NCBI GenBank assembly: GCA_963573315.1
Contig: OY752140.1
Coordinates: 4,030,001-4,094,000, forward strand
Direction: 5' to 3'
Source: Entomortierella parvispora
Taxonomy: Eukaryota; Mortierellomycota; Mortierellomycetes; Mortierellales; Mortierellaceae
DNA length: 64,000 bases
Shown here: positions 55,417-64,000 of the stretch, in pieces
Position numbering within the stretch: the stretch's first letter is position 1
Layout: each line of letters opens with the position of its first letter
Position numbers and translations under genes: made by a program
The notes under the pieces: generated by a model
Databases searched by the model: none
Seen by the model: only the letters and a program-made list of their open reading frames with translations
Told to the model about the DNA's origin: nothing

Positions 55417-56521
55417 ATGCCATCATCACTCCCCTCGCGCATCGCTTCCCCCCTACACATCCACAGCCTTTTGGCCAGGACCTCCCATCCACAGTCTGTA
55501 GTCACAGCGCGCTCATTCTCTCTCAGCAGCGGGCAATGCAGTAGGAGGAAAAATGCCTCGTCCTCCTCTTCCACAGCCGCCTCAGCAGCACCACCAACCA
55601 CCAAGCAAACAAAGAATCCGTTTCTGGCTCCGGCAAACTCGGTGCTGGCCTACGTAGGACCCTATGCAGGTTCGCTGCGGCAATGCAAGAGCGTAGCCTT
55701 TGTGTTTGGTGCCTGTGGTTGTATTGCTATCCCTTCGACCTTGTTCCTTGGAAACACCGAGCACCTCTTGGCCGTCTTGGGTAAGCTTCTTCCTCGGCTC
55801 AGAATTGACAATTAGATCATGGAGTTGGATCGATGCGCCCCCGTTCGACTTGCTCTCTTTCTGAAGAACATTGTCGCCTGCTGGAGAACAGCCTTGAGTT
55901 TTCCTCTGAGGAGTTCTTCTGAGGAACTCTGCGGAGAGAAGGTTGATAGTCGTGATCCTCTAGTTCCTCCATCCTCTGCCTTTTGGTCCTTTACCTCCCC
56001 CTACTCTGCGTTGATTAGCCTAACTGACTCTATTGTTTTCTTGTTCTCACATCCTTTATTTTTTGTCTTTAGCCGGTGTTGCTTCCATGTCCCCATCGGT
56101 CCTCCTGCACGCGCTGTTCAAAGACAATGTCACAAAGATCCACGTCCAAGGATCGGCAGACAAGAATACGGCCGCCGCTGCGGTCAAAGTCTCGTCCTCA
56201 GATGATCTTAAGCTAACATTCGAGAAATTGAACTGGAGAGGCGTGCCCTTGCATACTCAGGTCTCCTCCTCGGACCTGAGAATCAAGTCCGAAACAGAGA
56301 AGGTTGTCCATTGGACGACCGAGAATGCCAGGTCTGTTGCTTTGACTGCATCTGGTGCACCAAAATCATCATCATCTCCAGCACCATCCACAGTATCGCC
56401 AAGGAGGGAAAACTACAAGATTGATAAGCTGATGATGCTCAGCAACCCCAGTTTCTCATTTGTGCTGGACCAGATCGAGCACCAGTCGCGTCTGTCGCGC
56501 AGGAAGAGTGACAAAGAATAA
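55417..56521 (+). CDS. TMEM70/TMEM186-like mitochondrial inner-membrane assembly protein
   Basis: Exons 55417-55780 and 56073-56521 join in phase 1 to 270 residues. The N-terminus (PSSLPSRIASPLHIHSLLARTSHPQS) is basic, hydroxylated and acid-free, fitting a mitochondrial presequence. The core has the family pattern YVGPYAGSLRQCKSVAFVFGACGCIAIP (first span, about 78-107), then a second span (LAVLAGVASMSPSVLLHALF) and a matrix-side VTKIHVQG block. Animal TMEM70 promotes assembly of ATP synthase and complex I. The tail is Ser/Pro-rich and basic. The match rests on the helical-hairpin pattern and order, not on catalytic residues, so TMEM70 versus TMEM186 is not settled. Confidence 0.7.
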
Positions 56522-56839
56522 AATCGAACGACTTCGCCCATCCTTGCCTCCTCTCGTCGTTTTCTATGTGATGCACGCGTTTGTGCGGGCCGCTAGGATA
56601 CCACATGACCACAATGGTGCCGCTCCCCTGTGATGATGCAAGCGCACTGCCTGGCACTAAACCGGGGAGAGCATTCATGTACCATCGCCACCGTAGCGCA
56701 ATCTAAAAATGACCGTTGACTAGGTGTGGCCTTGGTGCACCTCCTGGAAATTGGCCTCCCTCTTTTCTCTCTTGTTTGAGCAAATCTCTTTCCTCGCATT
56801 TCTCTCGCCCATTCTCAACTCACCCACCCCATTTCTACA
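56522..56839. other. Intergenic: TMEM70-like 3' region and septin-like gene promoter
   Basis: 318 bp, no gene. The last 90 bases are C/T-rich. Confidence 0.5.
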
Positions 56840-58040
56840 ATGACCACACCTCATTACCTTCTGGCTAACCCGTTCGCTGGCCAGAATATTGGACACCTCC
56901 GACTGGCTGTCGTCGGGGACAGCGGCGTGGGCAAGACCATGTTTGCCAGACAGTTTGTGGAGACATTGCCTGAAGTCCTGTGCCACGACTGGGAGGACCA
57001 ACCGGAGGTCTTTGGCAAAGATAATACCGACAACCGTGACCAGGATGACGAGGACGAAGACTACATTCAAACAGAGGAGCTAACTGAAAAGTCTGCAAGT
57101 ACCATGATGGAAATCCCGTGGGACAACATGGACACGGATGATGAAGTTCCTGCAAGGAACCTCATCTTTGTAGGTGAGCCTTTGATAAATGTTACCAAGA
57201 GTGTAAGGTAGATGCAATTCCTCTCTTGCGAAAAGTGTTTAACAATCTCTTTTTGGAGGCGGTTAGATACACCTGGGTATGGAAGTGTTGCGGATGCTCG
57301 ACTCAACTTTGAACTCTTCCTCAGTCACATGAGTCAATCCTTTGAAGAGAAGAACCAAAGGATCTCGCCATTCACAGAAGTTAGCAACAACGAGCTGATG
57401 CGGTCCTTAGTAACAGGTAGAGTCTCGTGCTCGCGGAGACATGTCCATAAATGAAATAGGCAACTCACTTTGAATCTGTTACCAATGTTTCATAGGCGTG
57501 GGCGCACATCGGTTTATTGACATTTGTTTTTATTTAATCGTACATCGCCTCAAACCCATCGATATCGAGTACATGCGGATGATCTCTGAAAAAGCCAATG
57601 TGGTTCCTATCCTTTCCAAAGTGGACACGCAATCTCAGCAGGAGGTCTATCAACTCAAGGCCTCCATCCTTCGAACGCTCCGAGATCAAGGCGTACCAAT
57701 TTACACATTCAGGATCGATTACGAGCGTTTAATTCAAATGGCCGAGTCCGGTCAACCAGGAGGACCACCATTCGCAGTGTCGAACAAGATCCTTTCTTCC
57801 TCAACGTTGACGAGTGAGCAGAGCCCCGAAGACAGAATCCCGTTTGTACCCTGCGAAAATGAGCTGCCGATGATGAGAAAGCTGGTCTTGGAGACACAGA
57901 TCACTAACATCCGACAGTTTACGGTCAAGAAGTTCATCAATTGGCGAGGAAAGCAAGGTTCGCAACAAGAACAGCAACTGTCAAGTGGTTCTTCCAGTCG
58001 AGATCTGCATCAAATGCAGAGAATCGTTGTGCACTCATGA
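56840..58040 (+). CDS. Divergent septin-type GTPase
   Basis: Exons 56840-57173, 57267-57416 and 57496-58040 give 342 residues. The G1 loop is VVGDSGVGKTMF (about 25-36), G3 is DTPGYG (112-117) and the septin-type G4 is PILSKVDT, where canonical septins have AKAD. After G4 the chain has the septin-like LKASILRTLRDQGVPIYTF. Between G1 and G3 sits a highly acidic insertion of about 60 residues (DNTDNRDQDDEDEDY) found in no core septin. The N-terminus lacks the usual polybasic membrane-binding patch, and the C-terminus (QQEQQLSSGSSS) is short with no coiled coil. It is therefore a septin-related GTPase outside the classic groups; whether it joins filaments is unknown. Confidence 0.75.
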
Positions 58041-58675
58041 TCTCCCATAGCCGTTGACTCTGAGAACCATTCACTAATATCCCACCTACATAATTGTTCT
58101 TGAACAAATAAACAGAAGTTATTGTTTCATGGTAGGAAATATACAAGGAGCGAACGGGTGTAATAAAGGAAATGTGCCAGCAAAAGGGTCATAGTGATCA
58201 CCTACTTTGTACACCTTCTCCTGCTATCCCCAAGCCTACATTCCAACATTCTCTCAACGACAATGAGGCTTTGTCCTCTCAATTGCCCCTCCTCCGTCAA
58301 ATGCTTCGTTGATACGGCAGGGCACTACAGAAGTGAAAAGACAGGATCAATGTCATCAAGCAAGTGATCAAGGCTGGGACTAGGAAAGATATCGGATCCT
58401 CAAGATGCATAACGAGGTCTAGCATGCCGCGCTTGAGAAGCACAGGAGTTTGAGGAAGCAGAGAAGGAGCAAAAAGGATGAACATCCTCAGGACAACTCT
58501 GCGTCGACACGGAAGCGCGCGGCGCCCCTGACGCGCATCTTTGTGCCTGACAGAAAAGATCTCGAAACAAATTAAGGGTCTACTGCGCCCAGCCTCTTGC
58601 TGTCAGATTCCATGCATTTCGTTGATCTCCCTTTTTGCTTTTGAATCAGTCAGGAACCAGGACATCCTCCCAACA
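58041..58675. other. Gap between septin-like gene and BUD32
   Basis: Contains one possible small minus-strand gene (58297-58485, listed) and the BUD32 upstream region. Nothing else seen. Confidence 0.4.
58297..58485 (-). CDS. Possible small membrane protein (62 residues)
   Basis: Short frame starting MFILFAPSLLPQ with a hydrophobic span (FLVPALITCLMTLILSFHF, about 34-52). No family recognised. Could be the last exon of a slightly longer gene or chance; kept because the membrane segment is well formed and there is no other gene in this interval. Confidence 0.2.
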   Translation of the reverse strand: MFILFAPSLLPQTPVLLKRGMLDLVMHLEDPISFLVPALITCLMTLILSFHFCSALPYQRSI

Positions 58676-59776
58676 ATGATCCACAACGCCCAACTCATCA
58701 AGCAAGGAGCCGAGGCTGTAAGATGTGGCCTGTCTCAATCTTTTTATGGAGAATAGGATTTCTTTCTATTTGGAAGGCATGCAATCTCATTCCGTGTTTT
58801 CCTTTCAATCGTTCCTGAGATAGAAAGTCTACCTGGCTCCCTTTTGCCAGCGCCAGGCCATTGTCAAAGAGCGCTTCGCGAAAGCATACAGACATCCAAC
58901 TCTGGATAAGAAATTAACCTCTAGACGAGTTGTCCAGGTATGTTTTCCTTTATTCTTTCTCTTTCTCTTATCAGATCCTTCCTGACCGTTTTGACAAGAA
59001 AGAGGCAAACAAAAAACTAAAAAAATGTTCAAATGTCGTTCGTTCACGTTACATATTACAGGAGGCGAGATGTCTCAACAGGTGCCAGAAGGCTCTTATC
59101 GATACCCCTACCGTTTATATGGTCGACCTCGAAAACTCTTTGATTTACATGGAATATATTGAGGGTATTTCCGTCCGTGAATTTCTCGTCACTGCCGATG
59201 GAGAGACACCAGAGGCGCAATCAAGAGTCGCCAAGGAGATTGGAACAGCTCTGGGCAGGATGCACAATATCGAGGTCATCCATGGAGATTTGACGACCTC
59301 GAATCTGATGATGCGAAAGGAAACAGGGGGCTCGGTGGTCTTGATCGATTTCGGATTGAGTTATGTCAGTAACTTGATCGAGGACAAGGCCGTCGATCTG
59401 TATGTCCTTGAAAGAGCATTCACGAGCACGCACCCCAACACGGAGGTCATGGTAAGGACATTGGAAAAGGATCTCTCTTGTGAAGTCGCCAATTGATAGT
59501 ATATCTTCACGGGCGGGATGTCTGAACTATGTGATGTGCGTTGCCTTTTTCAACATAGTTTGCTCAGATCTTGGAGGCATATGGTGAAACCAGCAAGGCT
59601 GCCAAGATGATCCTCAAGAAATTGGAAGACGGTAATTTGTCGACCGTGCTCCTTCATTTTTTTGTTGCCTTGAATTGAAATGTCCCCAGCTTTCTAACGA
59701 GTAACCCCCCTGATCCTTCGTATTCGATTGCCCATTAGTGCGAATGAGAGGTCGCAAGCGTAGCATGCTCGGTTAA
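58676..59776 (+). CDS. BUD32: EKC/KEOPS complex kinase-like ATPase Bud32
   Basis: Atypical small kinase of the KEOPS complex, which makes t6A37 in ANN-decoding tRNAs. Five exons: 58676-58717, 58824-58937, 59062-59451, 59559-59631, 59739-59776; 218 residues, the usual size. Motifs: GAEAKVYL (glycine-poor P-loop typical of Bud32), AIVKERFAKAYRHPTLDKKL (Lys and conserved KxYRxxxLD), catalytic loop VIHGDLTTSNL, metal loop LIDFGLS and the C-terminal VRMRGRKRSMLG tail that is conserved in the family. All intron phases agree. Confidence 0.96.
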
Positions 59777-60057
59777 AGTTTCCGTCTCCCCAAAAAATGT
59801 ACAATAAACCTGATTAAAAATAACAGTATCCATATCGATGCAAGGTAAAGAAGGTTCTCTTTGTTGCGTAAGGATTTTGTTTATTGTACAATCGATATTG
59901 TCCCCCGCCGATCTCGGTATAAAACGAACGGGAAGATTGAGTCGAGGAAACGATGTTAACTCGTGGATCGGATCCAAACATCGGGAGAAGCGCGAGGAAA
60001 AGGCGAAGGGTAAAGAGCGAGAGAGAGAAAGAGGCGAAGGAGGATTTATCATTTCCT

Positions 60058-60574
60058 TTAGAGTGAATGTTCTGTTGTGTGCGCTCTAATTTTGGTATGT
60101 CTTGGTTGAAGAAGTGGATGAAGCTGCGCCAAGTACGTGATCGCCCACCTAAAAGTGTGAAAAGGAGGCGAAAGAAAGACCATTATCAGTAACAGGTATC
60201 AAGAGGTGAGACTAGATTTTTCAAGGTCTGCTCGCCCTCCGTAGTGTCGTCTTCAAAGTCGCGACCCATAGTGTCGCTTACATCAGATAGCAGGAAACCA
60301 AAGTCATAATGAGTGCCGTACGGATGACGCTATTTCAGCAAAGAAAAGAAGGGCAAAATAGCGAAAGGCATTAGAGTCATGGGTCATATGGTAAGGTTGG
60401 TCATGGGTTTCCTCAAAAGTCGACAGAAAGGCAGCATCGCGCTTCCTTCTTTTTTTTTGTTCCTGGCAGCAGATAGACATACGTCTGGTTAGGACCGCGA
60501 GGGGTGAAGAGGTATGAGGCAGCACAGAGGGCCACGGCGACTGCCAGGACAAAGAAAATGAGGAGACCAGACAT
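60058..60574 (-). pseudogene. VMA9: V-ATPase subunit e (Vma9-type), one-base frameshift in the given sequence
   Basis: Small membrane subunit of the V-ATPase Vo sector. Exons 60574-60483, 60330-60282 and 60148-60058. Exon 1 gives MSGLLIFFVLAVAVALCAAS then YLFTPRGPNQ, a close family match. Exon 2 starts TVIRTALIMT, and exon 3 encodes WAITYLAQLHPLLQPR, both typical. The frames do not connect: exon 2 has one base too many. Dropping one T from the TTTT run (AAAA at 60300-60303 on the plus strand) gives LVSCYLM, exactly the expected family sequence, and restores the frame into WAITYL, for about 76 residues. As written, the frame runs to FGFLLSD and then stops within exon 3. This is probably an assembly or read error, but a real mutation or strain variant cannot be excluded. 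Marked as pseudogene only for that reason. Confidence 0.8.
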
Positions 60575-60879
60575 GGCGATGTGTTGTGGTTGATGGTGAA
60601 GTCGAGGGGTCGAGAGGAGTGAATGAAAAAGGGATGCATGCATGCACTCACCTGGGTTGGCAGCCTGATGAGCACGCACGTGATTTCCTAGGTGTGACGG
60701 ACGTCGTGGAAGATTAGAACATCGCGAGTGGATCAAAGCTGATCAGCTTTTGGGCGAAAGATCTTCTACATACTGACCCCAAACCCAAGCCCACGGTCAT
60801 TGTCCAAAGTCGTCGACACCACCGAGACATTACCTCTCATTTTCTCATTCATTATCCTCTACACCATTACACAAAGACC
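60575..60879. other. Divergent promoter between VMA9 and EIF1AD
   Basis: 305 bp, no gene or recognised site; contains a TGCATGCATGCA stretch near 60636-60647. Confidence 0.45.
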
Positions 60880-61484
60880 ATGTCCCGACGGAAGCAAGTG
60901 CCTACCGACATTCTCACAGATATTCCTGAACTTGAGGCCGGTCAACGGTTCGCTCGAGTTCTGGGCTCCAGAGGCAAAAACATTCATGAGGTTCAGTTCT
61001 CAGACGGCGAGGAGCTCCTCGTTACCTTGCCACCAAAGTTCAGGAGCTTGGTTTGGGTTAAGAGAGGTAAACAGACGGGACTCTGCATTCTCTCAACTGA
61101 AGAATCCGCCTTCTTTTCAAAAGATATCGGACATTAACAATAGTTCTTCTCTGTTGCGGATCAAATTTTCAAAACACCAAAAAATCGACTACAACCGAAT
61201 TATCAGGAAGTTATGTAATCATTGAGCCAGCAGAGGAAGAAGACAAGACCAAGGTTGGAGGCGACATTTGCGCCGTCTTGTTCCCAGATCATATCAAAAA
61301 GTACAAGCAAGAGGGCATTTGGCCGTTCGGTGACGGCATCAATGCAAAGGACGTTTCATCGGACGAAGACAACGAGGATGAAAGCGGCAGTGATGACGAT
61401 CTCTTTGTCAACAACAACCGCCCTGTCATTGAAGAGTCCGAGAGCGAGTCTGACAGTGAGGAAGAAAGTGAAGAAGAAAAGTAA
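60880..61484 (+). CDS. EIF1AD: eIF1A domain-containing protein (EIF1AD)
   Basis: Exons 60880-61066 and 61207-61484 join in phase 1 to 154 residues. The S1/OB-type eIF1A fold spans residues about 15-95: GQRFARVLGSRGKNIHEVQF, ELLVTLPPKFRSLVWVKRG, SYVIIEP, VGGDICAVLFPDHIKKYKQEGIWP. This last block distinguishes EIF1AD from initiation factor eIF1A itself. The tail is an acidic Asp/Glu/Ser stretch (SESESDSEEESEEEK), as in animal EIF1AD. The animal protein has been linked to late 40S ribosome maturation; that role here is inferred. Confidence 0.92.
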
Positions 61485-61824
61485 AAAAAAAGAAATACGA
61501 CTATTCCCGACCAGATCGACACTCTCTCCTCTCATCTTTTTGCCATCTCCGTCACCACCGCATATACGCCTCTTAGATTCCCATTCATCTCCAGCATATC
61601 ATCGTGCTTTCGCACAGATCATCTCTACAAGAGCCTTGTCTTTTGAGTATTAAATATTGTAATTCCTTACGATATTGCTTGCTATGCTCGAACGTGTCTA
61701 AAACAGTTTCGGTTCAACCAAATCAACTCTTGCTTCTTTCAAGCTGTCAAAGTATGGGTGAAGAAGAGCTATTCATATAAAAAGTGGAAAGTATATGAGA
61801 AAAAACCGACCAAAAAAACCGTCA
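61485..61824. other. Convergent 3' region of EIF1AD and CDK1
   Basis: 340 bp, no gene. AT-rich, as expected for overlapping 3' UTRs. Confidence 0.5.
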
Positions 61825-63389
61825 TCAAGAGTTAAACGTCTGAAGCAACTGGCTTGAATGGACTGCCATCTTACCTCGCTTCGCGGAAATCCGTTTTGCT
61901 GGATCATATTGAAGAAGCAGAGAGAGCAGCTCAATTCCCAGCGGGCATAGTGTGGGCAGCATATCAGACAGGTTTTTGCCATCCCACTGCGGAAATGTTT
62001 CCTTCCAATCTTTTAGCTTGGAGACACCAGGCCAGATTCCTTCGTGGGGCGTGCCACGCACCCTGAAGATCTTGTATAGTTCGTCAATTTCAGAATCGCC
62101 TAATGTGTGAGAGGGAAACGGCAGCTAGTCAGTGCTGTTGCCACTCCCTTCGTTCCATGGGCTCCATCCAGAATTTGTTTTTTTTTACCTGGAAATAGCG
62201 GCTTCTTGGTGATCATCTCGAAAAAGATACACCCAACACTCCACATGTCAACGGCAGTCGAATAATGCTGTGATCCCATCAGGATCTCAGGCGCACGGTA
62301 CCAAAGCGTAATGACTTCGTGCGTATACGTTCTCATGGGAATGCCAAACGCTCGCGCCAATCCGAAATCTGCCAGTTTGAGATTCCTGTTTTCGTCAATG
62401 AGCAAATTTTGTGGCTTAAGATCTCGGTGAAGGATTCGCCTTGAATGACAGAACTCGACTCCTCGGAGTAATTGATAAAGGTATTCCTATGAAAATCAAG
62501 GAGGGATCGAAATCAGGATTAAAAAGAAAAAGATCAATCGAATGTTGTTGGCCAAGAGGGGCAATCAGATATGGCTCAGATTTTGTCTCAAAAAAGCAAT
62601 AGCAATAGTGTACCTGAACCTGATCTGGCGGGAGTCCATAACCGGTTGTGGTTGGATTTGTCTCTATGTACTTCTTAAAGTCCAAGTTCAGATATTCAAA
62701 GACAAGATACAGTTTGCTCTTTTCATGGACGATATCCAACAGTCTAAGTGATGTTTACGGAAACAAAGGGTACAAACCATAGGTTATCAGTATCCGATCT
62801 GCTATGCAATTGATCATCGTGTGGATCCAGGATTAATTGACCATCCGGCTGTCTTAATAAGGGTGAAAACACCTACGCAACGATGTGAGCATGGCGAAGC
62901 TCTTTCAACAGCGAGATTTCCCTGATCGCAGTACTGGGTACACCTAAATTTGGTGAAAGGTAAGGGCGAGTGAGCAACTGAGAAAGACAAAGTCGGTACG
63001 CTAATTGTCCAGAAGCAATTGATAGAAAAACAAGCATCGGCAGCTCAGTCAAAGGAAAGTGTACGACGCCACTGTCAATACCTTCATCCTGATTTTCCAA
63101 TCGGATCTTTTTCAAGGCCACAATTCGATTCGTTTCCTTCTCGCTATGCAGAAACAGAGGGTTAACTTTTGGTGGCAAAGTGAAAATTCAATGTCCAATG
63201 TCCAGGACCCAATCGCTGTTGGCGAATGTTCATGCAGGGACAAAGTGGTATGGACTTTGCGGAAGAAGGCATGGAAGGATACTTGATATAGTAATACAGA
63301 ACTTACGTTGCTTTGTAGACCACGCCGTATGTCCCTTCACCAATCTTCTCCATTCTCTGGTACTTGTCATCGACTGAGATTTCCTTCAT
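61825..63389 (-). CDS. CDK1: Cyclin-dependent kinase 1 (Cdc2/Cdc28 type, PSTAIRE)
   Basis: Master kinase of the G2/M and, in fungi, G1/S transitions. Six exons: 63389-63307, 63143-63082, 62943-62877, 62743-62614, 62486-62189, 62099-61825; 304 residues. The inhibitory Thr20/Tyr21 pair lies in [19 protein letters not shown] holds the ATP Lys; the cyclin-binding helix is the exact PSTAIRE, interrupted by no substitution. The catalytic loop is [10 protein letters not shown], the magnesium loop DFGLARAFG, and the activating Thr lies in [15 protein letters not shown] (equivalent of human Thr161). The C-lobe has the CDK1-type [17 protein letters not shown] and [11 protein letters not shown]. Every key residue is present and the phases agree, so the gene looks fully functional. 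Confidence 0.97.
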
Positions 63390-63704
63390 TGTGATTGCTG
63401 GTATAGATTGAGGAGGAGAAGAGACAAAGGGGAAGGGGAGGAAATAGGGATGGCAAGGGAGCAAAGGAAGAAAAATGTCGGCTGCAAGGAGCGATGGAAT
63501 GCGGAGGGGGTAGGATGACTTGGTTGTCTGTAAGGGGGATGAATGGAGGCAAAGGCAAGCAGGAGAGCACAGGGCCGCTGACCGTAGAAGAGCAAATTGA
63601 GCACTGCCTGGTGGACAGCACAAAAAACTAAAAATGTCCGCGCGAGGACGCGTTTGTGTATTTTTTCTTTGCCAGCAGTCACCAGTCTATATGGTTCTAT
63701 GTAT
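63390..63704. other. CDK1 upstream region and 3' end of the partial gene
   Basis: 315 bp; CDK1 5' UTR is purine-rich on the plus strand at 63410-63560. No gene supported. Confidence 0.45.
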
Positions 63705-64000
63705 TCAAAGATCCTTCTTCGTACTAGAGCGGCCGCCCTTCTTTGCGGTCTTGGCAGCCACTGCTGGCTTCTCACTAGCCTTGGAGCGAGCCTGATCACG
63801 CTTGTTGTAAATCTCGGTCGTAAAAGGACTAGAGTGCAAAGAGTAGCAGCAATTAGATCCGAGTTCATATGTTTCATCGTGTACTCATTGCTGGTTGATC
63901 ATCAAAGAGATAGACGATCATTACCCCTCAAACTTCAGCGCAATGCGGTAGACAAAGTGCACAATCAGGGCCAAGTAGATACCAGCAGGGCTCAAAGACC
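63705..64000 (-). CDS. 3' end of a probable ER membrane protein (partial)
   Basis: The last exon (63828-63705) and part of the one before (64000-63925) join in phase 2. The visible 66 or so residues run from a membrane span (PAGIYLALIVHFVYRIALKF) through a charged stretch (TEIYNKRDQARSKAS) to a Lys/Ala-rich tail ending SSTKKDL. The final KKDL fits the dilysine KKxx signal for COPI retrieval to the ER of membrane proteins with a cytosolic C-terminus. The rest of the gene lies outside the window; family not recognised. Confidence 0.6.

Noticed and set aside
1-64000. CRISPR arrays, rRNA genes, viral insertions or toxin genes
   Set aside because: None seen. No regularly spaced repeats, no rRNA-like sequence and no recognisable viral protein.

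Overview
This is a nuclear chromosome segment from a filamentous fungus. The genes are broken by short spliceosomal introns (about 50-250 bp, GTRNGT donors, CTNA-type branch sites, YAG acceptors). Intergenic gaps are short, and both strands are used about equally. The gene content is eukaryotic and fungal: a fungal-type trifunctional tRNA ligase, DASH subunit Dad3, ALG8, Bud32, a PSTAIRE CDK and a Bem46-type hydrolase. Intron density, long Gln/Asn/Ser-rich insertions and the mix of fungal-specific and metazoan-like genes (SIKE/FGFR1OP2, TMEM209, BK-type channel, EIF1AD, FYRN/FYRC protein) suggest an early-diverging filamentous fungus such as Mortierellomycotina. That placement is inference; no marker gene settles it.

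Layout. 0-10 kb: 3' end of an unidentified gene, complex I subunit NDUFB11/ESSS (-), a 3'-5' exonuclease-fold protein (-), a SIKE/FGFR1OP2 coiled-coil protein (+), a Rog1/DUF676 lipase-like protein (+) and ALG8 (-). 10-20 kb: DAD3 (+), an 11-exon BK-type potassium channel (-), a 1.9 kb pyrimidine-rich gap and a Ser-rich protein (+). 20.3-22.1 kb: an apparently intact Tc1/mariner DD34E transposon with 259-bp inverted repeats and TA flanks. 22-35 kb: TMEM209-like protein (+), TRL1 (+), peptidyl-tRNA hydrolase (-) and CCT3 (+). 35-47 kb: a 12-exon unidentified membrane protein (+), eEF1B-gamma (-), PRPP synthetase (-), FYRN/FYRC protein (-), an O-fucosyltransferase-like enzyme (+) and a Cys/His protein (-). 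48-55 kb: divergent tRNA-Ser and tRNA-Leu genes, a probably myristoylated polyQ methyltransferase (-) and a Bem46 hydrolase (-). 55-64 kb: TMEM70-like protein (+), septin-type GTPase (+), BUD32 (+), V-ATPase subunit e (-), EIF1AD (+), CDK1 (-) and the 3' end of an ER-membrane protein (-).

Most genes are unrelated housekeeping functions in no operon-like order. Several touch translation and tRNA biology (TRL1, peptidyl-tRNA hydrolase, Bud32, eEF1B-gamma, EIF1AD, two tRNAs), but the order does not suggest a cluster. The strongest oddities are the young-looking transposon just upstream of the TMEM209 homologue, a one-base frameshift in an otherwise conserved V-ATPase subunit e, loss of the first catalytic Asp in the exonuclease-fold protein, a long Gln-rich tail on Dad3, a BK-type channel with a charge-poor S4, and an unidentified 720-residue protein with a membrane segment at each end. 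Exon coordinates were deduced by hand from splice consensus plus reading-frame continuity; no transcript evidence was available.
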